NCBI GenBank assembly: GCA_963693085.1
Contig: OY856409.1
Location: 503,645,303-503,709,302 of the forward strand
Length of the DNA stretch: 64,000 nt
Reading direction: 5' to 3'
From: Alisma plantago-aquatica
Lineage: Eukaryota; Streptophyta; Magnoliopsida; Alismatales; Alismataceae
Under the pieces are notes generated by a model. That model did no database searches. It was not told where the DNA came from and was given only the letters and a program-made list of their open reading frames with translations. A program made the position numbers and the translations under genes. Below, piece by piece: positions 24,578 through 37,364 of this stretch. The stretch's first letter is position 1, and each line of letters opens with the position of its first letter.

Positions 24578-25581
24578 TGTAAGGAGTGGGACCCGAGAGG
24601 GGAACCACTCCCAACTAGAAATAAAAAGGCAACATCCCTTGAACCAAACACCACATAAAAATTTTCACCAAAGTGGTGATAACCAATTCATTCAACATGT
24701 ATGTATCATTTCACAAAAAGAAGCACAAAAGAGAAATTTATCTAACTATTACAGAACTTGATATCATTATACATCACCACACCACACATGGGTGAGTCAA
24801 AGGAAAACTATCTTAGACAAATAATGATCTATTTGAGGGTCATCTAACCACTTCTTTCAAGTCTCCCAAAATCTCAACTTCCAAGGTTGTTGTCTAAGTC
24901 CACCTTGCTATCCTCTCCTTGATCTAAACCTGGGGACAGAAGCATACCCCCCAAAAAGGAGAAGAAAAGGAAACATCAGCAAAGGCTGGTATGTGCATGC
25001 TAAATAGGAATTTGAGCATTAAATAAAGAATAAAGGACAACAAGTATAAAAGGCTTCCCATAGAAAAGTAAAGTACTACCCAATCAGGCATAAAAGAGTA
25101 TAACCAACAAATTAAGAATGAAACAAAAGAGTATATAAACAAGGCATACATGTGTAACGTTGGTGACAACACCAGAATAATATATCATGTTGGTAGGAAA
25201 TACACATCTACCATAAATGTGGGGTGAGTAGGAAACAATACACATGTACTTGAATGTGGGGTGAGTAGGAAATGATACACATTTGCTCGAGTAGGAATTT
25301 TAACATCTTCCCATGTATATAAGTATGCATGAATTTTAACATCTGCATTCACATATGTGGGAATTTTAACATCCACATGAAAAGCACATTCAACAGTATA
25401 CTAGCAGTCACTGCATGATGCATAACAAAAGAATAAGTAAGAAATAAGAGAATATGAAATCAAGAATATCCAACATGATGTGTTACATATACATCCACTA
25501 CTATGGTGGGAAAAGAAGCACATATCAACAGATAACCATCCACCTCAAAGTGTTATAACATCAAATAAGTCCAACATGCAA
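24578..25581 (-). mobile_element. Gag-only element, 5' LTR, first piece
   Basis: Aligns closely with 19719-20725, including the terminus TGTAAGGAGTGGGACCC. It is interrupted at 25581 by the Gypsy element at 25582-34958; its last five bases, TGCAA, are the target-site duplication repeated at 34959-34963. Confidence 0.93.
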
Positions 25582-28510
25582 TGTCACGCCCCGATCTCAC
25601 ACTAACCACTAATCACAAGATTAGGGCGCGACGGAGGGATTATCACATAAACAAATCACTGAGAACTTTTTTTTTTAAAACCTCGTAATGATATCTGGAT
25701 TATTGATGTAAACTGAAACATAATAAACTATTGCGGAAGCATTTCAATTAAACTGGCTAGAGAACATAAACAGAGTTTACAACATGTAACATTGTTTAAC
25801 AGAAAGTAAACATAACAGATAATTTACATCTTTTACTCATTCGCCATACATACTCTCTCTCTCCCACACCATGTCCCAAGGACCAAGGGGAAAGGATTAA
25901 GAGACCACTATCTAACTAACTACATATACCTTCTACTGACTAGGGTGGTAAGATCCTTCAGATTCCTGGAGCTGTCGCTGACCTGAAAATGTTTGAGTAG
26001 AGGAGTGAGCCTACTCGCTCAGTGAATAGTTTTTCATTTAACTATCACTAAACAACTCGTTAAGTTTATTATTCAGATTAATATACAAGAAATACTACAA
26101 TGAGCAGTTCTAAAACAATATAATTGAAATAACAAAGAATGTAAATATTGCATCCAAAGAATAACTACTAGAAGACTATGCTCTAGTCTTCCTTAACTCT
26201 TTCATTTATAAGGAACTCTGTGAACCTATATGATCATATTTTAGCTTATGCCCTGATCTATGCAGTGTACTATGCATAGAGACTCGCAGTGCACTACGGC
26301 CACACCGTACAAGACTTAGCGACACACCCGGGAAATGCTAAGTCTGACTGCCAGCCCTGTACTGCTACAGGACCACAGGCTCTCCGGCCTCAATGCACTA
26401 ACTCCGAGTGCTCTAGACTCCTCCTCTAACCTGAGTACACAGGCGGAGAGTCTCACCGGGTTACCACCGTGACTCCGCACAGATTAATGTTGAATAACCC
26501 CTATTTTCTCCAGTGCCACCGTGACTCCGCATGGATTATTGTTGGACACTGCCTCTCTGTCCTCGTGCCACCGTGACTCCGCACGGTTATTGTTGCAACA
26601 CGAGTTTCACCCCTAATAAGCAGACCTCTCAAAGGGGTTCTACGGTGTTCAGGGAACCTAAGTCTAACATTAACATTATAGGTACATTTTAAACAGAAAT
26701 CATAACTCATTTAACATTTCTTACAAGGCTCACACGGCCTGCCATATCATATCATAAGAAACATCATAACTCATGTATTCAACATATATCATGTCTGCCC
26801 AACAAGTATTCTCATTCTAACATTTCATACATATATGCATGATCTCAGTAACATCCCTTTCTAGGGCATGTCATATCTCATCACCTGCAATTCACGAGAT
26901 ATGTATTGTGAAAATAGGAAACCATGTAGTATATATATACCAACTCAAAGAGAATAAGCATGTAAAGTTAAATGCACAAGAAACATACAATTCAACAGTT
27001 AAGCATCACCACATCTCATATTGAGAATTTTGATATCAAAATACTTGATTCATTGTACACCCTATCCTTAGGGTTTCAGTTACCTCATTCACTTATCACA
27101 TGGCAACACCCTATCCTTATATCATGCATCTGCTAATTTACTAAAATCTATACTGTCTGACTTTATACCCAACCCGTACCATTTTCAGGCGTGTATTTCT
27201 AATTTCAACGTTCACACTGAACAATATAGGTTCCGATGAACCATATAAATTCACTGATTCAATTCACACTGATCAGATGCTAAATTAAGTCATATAGAAG
27301 GGTAATGAAACAATTTATGAAATAAAAGTCGGGCACCACCAAATGATGCCCAACGCCTGATAACGACTGTTATCAACTTAAAACGCGCACAAAACAGAAA
27401 ATATTCAAACGCCTGAGTTTATTAATGATAAATGAATGAAATCCTACTCACAGTGATTCGGGATGCCCAAATTCGTCCGGGGATGCATTCAGGGTCTGAT
27501 TGCGGGTGGATTTCTATTGTCTTCTACCTTGGAATTGTCCTGTTAACGAATTTGCTGCAAAGGAACAGTACCATACACACGTACTGGTTGGAAGGAACCA
27601 AGCTAGCTGCTAGTTTAGGGCTGGGTGGCTGTGGATGCTTGCTCTTTTCTAATAGCTGGAATCAATGGTGGTGATTCATGGTGCTGCTTGCCCCAAGACA
27701 GCCCCTGGCCAGACCTGCTACAAACAACAAATGTTTCCCCCCACGTACAGGTCAAAAAAAAGCTTAGTTAAGAGCTGAATCTAGGGCTAGGGCTTTGGAT
27801 TTGAGCACAGACCTCATGGACGGATTCAAGAGCAGCGTTTCGGAGAGTTGGCTGCGCCCAAAAGGGTCTTTGGCCGGCGCAACACCTGCTGTAGGTCAGT
27901 CGCTGCTTGCTCCATCAGGTAGGGGCGCCACTAGGGTGAGGTAGAGGAGGAAGGAGAAGAGAGGAGGACGACGCCCAAACTGGTCGGAGGTGAAGAGCTC
28001 GAGAATCGCCCTCAATCGTGCATATTTCTCCCTCTGCTGCTCGGTCGAACACTGGGTTTGGGGCACTGCTTTTGCAGTTCTGTTCTAACGGGAAGAAGAA
28101 GATAAAGGAAAAAGGTAGCCGATCCACTAAAGGGGTAAATTACTGGGAAAAATTGCATCTCAAGTCCAAGACTCTTAAAAACGCCATAACTATGGCCTCG
28201 GGGGTCCGAATCAAATGATTCTTTTTGAAAAACTTCAAGCACGTAATCCACTACAAACTCAAGGCATGAAATCATGCTAATTAGCTTGTCTCAACTAATC
28301 AAATTACTAATCGCTTCTTGGGCACTTATTTAACTTAACGATTAAGACTGTGATTATCATTAATTACCTCAGATGATTCAATCTCAACTATTGATTCACA
28401 TCTTAGCTTATCTTGATTAACCATGATGTTTAACAAGATACTTTGTACTAATCAAGGTACTTCATGCTAATTGAGGTATTCTCTTACTAACCTAGATGTG
28501 GGTTGTAACA
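25582..28510 (-). mobile_element. Ty3/Gypsy element, 3' LTR
   Basis: A 2929-bp LTR with ends TGTCACGCCCCGATCTC and GGTTGTAACA, nearly identical to 32012-34958. The most visible difference is an 18-bp gap near 27879, opposite a CTGGCCGGCGCAG-containing segment at about 34316-34334. The high similarity makes this the youngest datable insertion in the left stack. Part of the LTR is closely shared with the solo LTR at 7648-10966. Short frames across it are not genes. Confidence 0.95.
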
Positions 28511-28523
28511 ATCTCCCTCCCTT
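28511..28523 (-). promoter_or_regulatory. Polypurine tract
   Basis: Minus-strand AAGGGAGGGAGAT immediately before the 3' LTR start, the usual second-strand primer site. The GAGACGAAATTC-like pol-end box lies just upstream at about 28531-28544. Confidence 0.85.
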
Positions 28524-28559
28524 ATAAGAATTTCGTCTCGAAATTCCTAAAAGAGAAAA

Positions 28560-29640
28560 GGAAATTGCCACGCATCTCAGACTCAAGCCCCCATGTAGCT
28601 TCCTATAGGTTATGATTTCTCCACCAAACCTTCACTAACGGTATCTCGATTCTTGAGCTCCTTGATTTCTTCGATCAACTATCTATATTGATCCCTCAAC
28701 ATAAGATACATCTGGTCTGAGTTGAGTAGATTATGGATCCACTATCTTCTCTGTACCTGGATAACACTTCTTCAACATCGATACATGAAATACATCATGT
28801 AGACTAGTCAACACAGATGGCAATTCCAACTTATAGGCTATAGGTCCAATCCTTTCAATGACAGGATATAGGCCCATAAACCTAGGAGTCAGTTTACTTC
28901 ACTTACCAAAACTCAGCACTCCCTTCCATGGTGAAACTTTCAGATACACTTCATTACCAATCGGAAACTCAAGATGTTAACGCCTCTTCTCGACATGACT
29001 CTTCTGTCTATTCTGAGCAGCTTTCTACTGCTCTCAGCATGTCCTCAAGAGTCTGAGTGGTCTTCTCAGACTGACCATCCATTTGTGGGTGATAAGTTGT
29101 ACTGAATCTTAATTTTTATGCCCAAAGCACAAAGCAACTGATTCCAAAACCTAGATGTGAACTTAGGATCTCTATCTGATATAATTGAAACTGGGATACC
29201 ATACAATCTGACTATTTCATCCACGTATATCTTAGCCAACTTCAAGACAACAAAGGTTGACTTAATATGAAGAAAGTGAGCAGACTAAATTAATCTATCC
29301 ACAATCATTCATATAGAGTTACAACCTCTAGGTGTCCTGGGCAACCCTATCACAAAATCCATTGTGATATGTTCCCACTTCCACTCAGGTATAGGAAGAG
29401 ATTGCAAGGTATCTTTAGGTTTTTGGTGCTCAGCCTTAACCTACTGATACACACTGCACCTAGTCACATACTCAGCTACATCCTTTGTCATATCAGGTCA
29501 CCAGTACAACTCCTTGAGATTCATGTACATCTTAGTGTTACCTGGATACATGACATACATCGATGCATGTGCTTCCTCAAGAATCTATTCTTCCAAATTA
29601 TTATCTCGAGGTACATGCAACCTGTCATGCTAATACAACA
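28560..29640 (-). pseudogene. Gypsy integrase remnant
   Basis: Read on the minus strand across frames. The N-terminal zinc finger is near 29580-29440, with HASMYVMYPGNTKM and TRCSVYQ; one histidine and the last cysteine have become tyrosine. The catalytic core follows: MIVDRL near 29300 (first Asp), SDRDPKFTSRF near 29170 (second Asp) and HPQMDGQSEK near 29080 (Glu). The C-terminal domain at about 28990-28740 has VSPWKGVLSFGK and HDVFHVSMLKK. All three D-D-E residues are still readable, but stops and frameshifts separate them, so no intact protein is encoded. The order RH then INT marks the element as Ty3/Gypsy. Confidence 0.9.
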
Positions 29641-29859
29641 ATCCATCAACTAAAAACCTAAACTCTGGTCTTTTCCCCCTGACATGTCATGCATGATCTG
29701 TTGCAACTTACTATCAACCTACTGTAGTTCCTTAATCTGATCGTAAAAATTAGGCTTGACTTGCATCTGTGCAGTCAAACCGCTCTACTCTATCACCCCT
29801 AAGTCTATGTTCAACTTCTGCATTTCTACTAGCAGGTCTCTCTTGAAACATGCCATAAA

Positions 29860-30130
29860 GAATGCATCAGTTGTTGAACTTGATTTCCTGCTGAGGGCAT
29901 CTGCTACCACATTCACTTTTCCAGGATGATAATCTATCATTACATCATAATCCTTAATCAACTCTAATCATCTCCGTTGTCTAATATTCAGATCCTTCTG
30001 GGTATAGATATATTTCAAGCTCTTATGATCTATAAACACCTGGCACGCCTCACCATAAAGATAGTGATGTTGTATCTTAAGAGCATGAATTACATCAGCT
30101 AACTTCAGATCATGTAAGGGTAGTACTCCT
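29860..30130 (-). pseudogene. Gypsy RNase H remnant
   Basis: The minus strand reads [19 protein letters not shown], then [16 protein letters not shown], then DYHPGKVNVVADALSRK, the typical RNase H end of Gypsy pol. One stop replaces the Trp that normally follows QRR. Similarity stops abruptly at about 30130; the RT, protease and gag expected upstream (higher coordinates) are absent. Confidence 0.9.
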
Positions 30131-31996
30131 CATTCTATGCTACTTGCTTCTTGTTACTTATCCTTCTCATTTTGATCATATAGAATAAACATCCCAAAAA
30201 TTGAAACACACAAGGTAAGAATAGATTATTCCTCATTCTTATTATTATTGCAAGAATTTATTTCATATCACACTTCACTTATATTATATTTCTTCTTTTG
30301 TTCACAACACATTTGTTATATTTCAAATTTATATCTCACTCTTTCTCCAAGTTGTTTTCATATTGTTTATCTACCTATCAGATTAACTACCTTTAAACCT
30401 TGGAGTTCATTAGTGCTAGCTTACCAATCATAGTGTAAATCTCACGATCTTGTTTTATAGAGATGCTAGTATTCAAGTTCAAATCACTAGCGACATCCCT
30501 TGAACTACTACAACTCTAAACATTCTAGGGTTTGGTCCTTATCAGTAACATTGCATTATTGTGATGTAACTTTACTCCCTTAGTTTGAAATTCAAACTTT
30601 GGATCTCATAAGTTTTACTAAATTCTTCCTTATTTTATCATTAGAATTTCCTTTCTCTTTCTTGAACATTCAGATAAATTACATTCTCAATTTTCCTTGT
30701 GAGGATTTCTTCATTATATTGTGTATCATTATTTCATATACTTAAACGTCTCTACCATGGTAGTTATGCACCATATATGATTCATTTTCTAATTTACACG
30801 TTTCTTCATGTATATCATGTTGCTCTTCCAAAGGCTCTTTATTTCTATATACTTATTGTATACTTAACTCCTTTCTTCTATTTTCTCTTTGCTTTAAAGT
30901 ACATAAAAGTATTTTACTCCATTCCATGATCCATTCCAAAATTGATTCTTACTATCTTAACCCTTACATATTTTTCTCATATCTTTTCCATATTCTCATA
31001 TTTAGGGTTCACATAATACAAATCATTAAATTTCATCTGAACCTTATATCGTGTTTCTTTATTTCCAACTAAAGATTTCTCATATGAGGCTTCAACGTTG
31101 GGCCTCCGATATCAATTCCAGCTACTTCTTAGATGTTCTAATCTTTCTCTTACATTTCAACATCTTAATGTATGTACATTCTCACTATGATGCGGGTTTA
31201 AATTATCCAGAGTCTATTCTTATTATACTTTTAATAGGAGTCATTAGATCCCAGTAACGCATCCTGCCAGCCGGACCTGGCCGAACCTGTAGTCCTGAAG
31301 CCAAGAGCTACTCAGGATTAACTAACTCCTATTAATCTCAAACATATGGAAAGAATATCCACTTAGGGCAAACTGATTTAAACATAACTCCTGGTCTACT
31401 TACTACAAGGAATTTAAACAATAAATAAATCATTTCATGACATACAACAACATAAAAGAATCATATTTATTCTACAGACTGAAAATCTAAATTCATACAT
31501 ATAAGAGCATTTCTAGTGATTTCCAATCAAATAAAGAGTTGTATCACATCCTATTTTTAATCTCTTACTCCTACATTAATTTCCGGTTTCCTTAACCCTA
31601 AGATTTCCGGGGTTTCTCTCTAGCCTATCCTTCCTCTGCATACCTGGCCAGGGCATTCAGAGAAGAATAGATAGAGTAGCTTGATACTGGTCAATCTAAG
31701 TACTCAGACACCTGGCCGGGGTATCTAAACACTCAGACCTCCCAGAGCTAAAAACACATCATTTCATATATATCTTAATTATAATTCTATTTTTTGATTC
31801 TAATGGTTCCTGAAAACTCAACCTAAGCTCTCAACTTGATCCTCGTGACCACATCATCTTCCTACCATCTACAATACTATAACATAACACTTCCTGTTAG
31901 AAAATTACAGTTAGAAGGAAGACACTTAAGTCCTAATCCTATTGGTCTCTTATCGTCCCCTGACCTTGACTTAGAATAACCATGTACTCAACCTAT
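30131..31996 (-). mobile_element. Non-coding interior where gag-PR-RT should be
   Basis: About 1.9 kb between the RNase H break and the PBS. The part from 30131 to 31250 is very AT-rich with short spurious frames. From 31260 it contains CCTGGCC-type words (about 31265, 31645, 31715). I see no gag, protease or RT similarity. It is probably leader sequence plus unrelated filler left after a deletion. Confidence 0.6.
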
Positions 31997-32008
31997 GCTC
32001 TGATACCA
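31997..32008 (-). promoter_or_regulatory. Primer-binding site, tRNA-Met type
   Basis: Minus-strand TGGTATCAGAGC, an exact match to the standard plant initiator tRNA-Met primer-binding site, three bases after the 5' LTR end at 32012. It fixes the element's orientation as minus. Confidence 0.95.
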
Positions 32009-32011
32009 AGA

Positions 32012-34958
32012 TGTCACACCCCGATCTCACACTAACCACTAATCACAAGATTAGGGCGCGACGGAGGGATTATCACATAAACAAATCACTGAGAACTTTT
32101 TTTTTAAAACCTCGTAATGATATCCGGATTATTGCTGTAAACTGAAACATAATAAACTATTGCGGAAGCATTTCAATTAAACTGGCTAGAGAACATAAAC
32201 AGAGTTTACAACATGTAACATTATTTAACAGAAAGTAAACATAACAGATAATTTACATCTTTTACTCATTCACCATACATACTCTCTCTCTCCCACACCA
32301 TGTCCCAAGGACCAAGGGGAAAGGATTAAGAGACCACTATCTAACTAACTACATATACCTTCTACTGACTAGGGTGGTAAGATCCTTCATATTCCTGGAA
32401 CTGTCACTGACCTGAAAATGTTTGAGTAGAGGAGTGAGCCTACTCGCTCAGTGAATAGTTTTTCATTTAACTATCACTAAACAACTCGTTAAGTTTATTA
32501 TTCAGATTAATATACAAGAAATACTACACTGAGCAGTTCTAAAACAATATAATTGAAATAACAAAGAATGTAAATATTGCATCCAAAGAATAACTACTAG
32601 AAGACTATGCTCTAGTCTTCCTTAACTCTTTCATTTATAAGGAACTCTGTGAACCTATATGATCATATTTTAGCTTATGCCTTGATCTATGCAGTGTACT
32701 CTGCATAGAGACTCGCAGTGCACTACGGCCACACCGTACAAGACTTATCGACACACCCTAGAAATGCTAAGTCTGACTGCCAGCCCTATTCTGCTACAGG
32801 ACCACAGGCTCTCCGGCCTCAATGCACTAACTCCGAGTGCTCTAGACTCCTCCTCTAACCTGAGTACACAGGCGGAGAGTCTCACTGGGTTACCACCGTG
32901 ACTCCACACGGATTAATGTTGAATAACCCCTATTTTCTCCAGTGCCACCGTGACTCCGCACGGATTATTGTTGGACATTGCCTCTCTATCCTCGTGCCAC
33001 CGTGACTCCGCACGGTTATTGTTGTAACACAAGTTTCACCCCTAAGAAGCAGACCTCTCAAAGGGGTTCTACGGTGTTCAGGGCACCTAAGTCTAACATT
33101 AACATTATAGGTACATTTTAAACAGAAATCATAACTCATTTAACATTTCTTACAAGGCTCACACGGCCTGCCATATCATATCATAAGAAACATCATAACT
33201 CATGTATTCAACATATATCATGTCTGCCCAACAAGTATTCTCATTCTAACATTTCATACATATATGCATGATCTCAGTAACATCCCTTTCTAGGGCATGT
33301 CATATCTCATCACCTGCAATTCACGAGATATGTATTGTGAAAATAGGAAACCCTGTAGTATATATATACCAACTCAAAGAGAATAAGCATGTAAAGTTAA
33401 ATGCACAAGAAACATACAATTCAACAGTTAAGCATCACCACATCTCATATTGAGAATTTTGATATCAAAATACTTGATTCATTGTACACCCTATCCTTAG
33501 GGTTTCAGTTACCTCATTCACTTATCACATGGCAACACCCTATCCTTATATCATGCATCTGCTAATTTACTAAAATCTATACTGTCTGACTTTATACCCA
33601 ACCCGTACCATTTTCAGGCGTGTATTTCTAATTTCAATGTTCACACTAAATAATATAGGTTCCGATGAACCATATAAATTCACTGATTCAATTCACACTG
33701 ATCAGATGCTAAATTAAGTCATATAGAAGGGTAACGAAATAATTTATGAAATAAAAGTCGGGCGACACCAAATGTTGCCCAACGCCAGATAACGACTGTT
33801 ATCAGCTTAAAACGCGCACAAAACAGAAAATATTCAAACGCCTGAGTTTATTAATGATAAATGAATGAAATCCTACTCACAGTGATTCGGGATGCCCGAA
33901 TTCGTCCGGGGATGCATTCAGGGTCTGATTCCGGGTGGATTTCTATTGTCTTCTACCTTGGAATTATCCTGTTAATGAATTTGCTGCAAAGGAACAGTAC
34001 CATACACACGTACTGGTTGGAAGGAACCAAGCTAGCTGCTAGTTGAGGGCTGGGTGGCTGCGGATGCTTGCTCTTTTCTAATAGCTGGAATCAATGGTGG
34101 CGATTCATGGTGCTGCTTGCCCCAAGACAGCCCCTGGCCAGACCTGCTACAAACAACAAATGTTTCCCCCCACGTACAGGTCAAAAAAAAAGCTTAGTTA
34201 AGAGTTGAATCTAGGGCTAGGGCTTTGGATTTGAGCACAGACCTCATGGACAGATTCAAGAGCAGCGTTCCGGAGAGTTGGTTGTGCCCAAAAGGGTCTT
34301 TGGCCGGCGCCCTGCTGCTGGCCGGCGCAGCACCTGCTGTAGGTCGGCCGCTGCTTGCTCCATCAGGTAGGGGCGCCACTAGGGCGAGGTAGAGGAGGAA
34401 GGAGAAGAGAGGAGGATGATGCCCAAACTGGTCGGAGGTGAAGAGCTCAAGAATCGCCCTCAATCGTGCCTATTTCTCCCTCTGCTGCTCGGTCGAACAC
34501 TGGGTTTGGGGCACCACTTTTGCGGTTCTGTTCTAACGGGAAGAAGAAGATAAAGGAAAAAGGTAGCCGACCCACTAAAGGGGTAAATTACTGGGAAAAA
34601 TTGCATCTCAAGTCCAAGACTCTTAAAAACGCCATAACTATGGCCTCGGGGGTCCGAATCAAATGATTCTTTTTGCAAAACTTCAAGCACGTAATCCACT
34701 ACAAACTCAAGGCATGAAATCATGCTAATTAGCTTGTATCAACTAATCAAATTACTAATCGCTTCTTGGGCACTTATTTAACTTAACGATTAAGACTGTG
34801 ATTATCATTAATTACCTCAGATGATTCAATCTCAACTATTGATTCACATCTTAGCTTATCTTGATTAACCATGATGTTTAACAAGATACTTTATACTAAT
34901 CAAGGTACTTCATGCTAATTGAGGTATTCTCTTACTAACCTAGATGTGGTTTGTAACA
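32012..34958 (-). mobile_element. Ty3/Gypsy element, 5' LTR
   Basis: A 2947-bp partner of 25582-28510 with the same ends (TGTCACACCCCGATC / TTTGTAACA). It is followed by TGCAA at 34959-34963, matching 25577-25581, so both ends of the insertion are exact. After the TSD the interrupted LTR continues without loss. Confidence 0.95.
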
Positions 34959-34963
34959 TGCAA

Positions 34964-37364
34964 CAAGACACACACAAAAAAGAGTCCAAGAGAATATCCA
35001 TGATCACAAGATCAGTAACAAAATAAGATACTTCACATGAAGCATAATTTCCAAAAGAACAAAATAATGTGTAGGCTAATGTCAATAGGACCAAGAGAAT
35101 GGTAAAGATAGGTTATTTCTCAACATAGAATAATAAGGGATGCAAACATATCTCAACTTCAGAGTCAAACTGATCCAAAGTCCAACTAGGTCCAAACCTA
35201 AGCCTTCGAAGAACCTATTACACATATAGGTAGATTTTGAGTTAATATCACATTGATTATTAAACCTTAAAAACCACCATTTTCCTTTTATATGAATTAG
35301 GTTGTAAAAATTATGCCACATTTTAGTTTATGTTATTAGGAGTTTAAAACATATTTTATTATATTATTATGACTTATAGATATATAGTTATGATTTTTAC
35401 AATTTAATTCATATTTAATTAGATCCATTGGAATCACATGTTATTAAACATTGGATTTAGTCTTTAAAACTAGTATCATTAGATATGTCTCATTTTTCTC
35501 ATTTTATTGGCTATTTTTACACATTTTTCTGATCAACGTATAATTAGTTATCATTTTTGCAAAATAGACTAATGAGAAAATCTGAAAATTCCACGTGGGC
35601 AAAATAAAATCCACATCGGGCCCGCTGAGGTGGCCCAATCCTTGAAGGTTGGCTTGCATCGTCAGCGACCAATGCAGTGCTAAGTCAAAGAACCAAAATT
35701 GAGGTCAAAAAATGCTAATACCCTTCTCAGAAAACAAAGTGTAAAGGGGACACAAAAGGGGAAAATAGTATTCTGACCAGGGGTTATCTCCCCCCTAAAA
35801 TTGTGCTCGCCATTACAATGAAGTAGCAAGGTAGCACCTACTGTTGAAGGGGAAAATGAGAACCCAGGGGAAAAAACTCATGCGGGACAAAGTAGAATGC
35901 CTCGAAGGAAATAGGCGGAGATAAAGGGCTCATTGATTTCAAAAGAAAGACAAGCTCCGGCGAAATAGATCACAATGTCAAAACTCACACAAAGAGGATT
36001 AGAAAAGGGGAAATCAAAGTGTGTACCTCCTTGGTCTAATTATCAGTGTCCATAGCTCTGAGGGGTCAACACGATGGAGTTGGGATGGTTTGAGAGGAGC
36101 CTAAAGGTTTGAAGCTCGTCGTCGAAGTTGAAGTGGTCACAATGTGCCTGACGGTCCAGGTCAGGTACTCTTTGATGTCACTAGGGATGGAAGGGGTGAT
36201 CTAAGGCCTTGGTTGGGGTTCAAATATGGTGGGAAGGCAGGTATTTATAGGTGAGGTAGAACAGAAGGATCGGGTTCCTCGTCGGAACATAAAATAGGGG
36301 AGTGGGAAAGAGAAATTCATCGTATGAGAAGTAGAGAGGATGAAAGAATAGGAAAGTAGGGATCAAACAGATCAAAAATGGATGAGGAAAGTGAGGAAGA
36401 AGGAATTAGGGGCAAAAGAGGAAATGAAAGAGAGATAAGAGAGAGGGAAACTCAAAGCTACTGTAGAAAACGAGAAAGAAAAGAGAAAGGAAGAAGACAA
36501 AGGCACAACTGTTGGATCAAAACAATCACAGTAGCTGTAGATTCCGAGTTGTAAAGAGAAAAGGAAAGAACCACGTGTCAATCTAAAATGAATAAAAAAT
36601 ACATCCGTGAATTGCGTGACAGAATAATACAAATAGAATTCAATTTCGAATAAAGTGAGGTCAAATTGATTTCCTTTTTCTCTTTCCTTAATGGGAGGTC
36701 CAAACCTTATCCAAATTAAGTGCAACTTTGCACATTGGTTAAATTAGGTATTTAGATTCTAATTCTCCACTTAGATTTTCCTTTTGAAGATTTTGATGTG
36801 TTAATTAACCAAATATTAATTTCTCTTTCCTCATGCATTAATGACACTAGGATTATCCAAATTACTTGAAAATTCATCCTCAAGTTAATATAAGTGTGTT
36901 GAATAAGAATTGGTCTTAATTTCCAACTTTTGGTGTCATATATCATATTTATTTATCATTTATGTCTTTTATATATTTTCTCTCTCCTAAACTTAACATA
37001 ATATTTCAAGGTTGTCCAAATTAGATGAAAATTGACATATAGGCTTATTTTGATGTGTAGATTATGAGTTTAAAGTTTATTTTCACTTTTGTGACTTTCT
37101 TATATGAGTTATGTCACTTGGCCCACTAATGGCCCATTAACTAAATTAGTCATCCAATTAAGTTATTTATCTTCTTATCACCATATGTGGCATATATGAT
37201 TATTAAGCACTATGTGTCATGTTTTCCACCATATACTCTTGTGACACCTTTTATGTTACATTATTGGCTTAATTACATGCATTAGCTTAATAGGCCTTAA
37301 CTTTGTTTAGCTAAGTCCAAAAGGTCAAAGTTCTAGGGTAGGGTTCTAGTTCTAGTATGTTACA
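34964..37364 (-). mobile_element. Gag-only element, 5' LTR, second piece
   Basis: Continues the LTR begun at 24578 and aligns with 20725-23133, including the minus-strand TATA box at 36241-36250. It starts (minus strand) TGTAACATACTAGAAC at 37364. Substitutions against the other LTR are frequent, and small length changes occur near 35795 (the G/C-rich run differs). Confidence 0.92.

Noticed and set aside
20066..25376. Two pairs of hydrophobic minus frames (20066-20518 and 24924-25376) looking like conserved membrane proteins
   Set aside because: They are equivalent positions in the two LTRs of the gag-only element; the resemblance is LTR identity.
30248..31257. Several 60-76 codon frames in AT-rich sequence
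   Set aside because: Spurious frames in the non-coding interior of the 25582-34958 element; composition alone explains the hydrophobic translation.
26501..34723. Paired frames in 26501-28275 and 32930-34723
   Set aside because: Again corresponding positions in two LTRs of one element; not coding.
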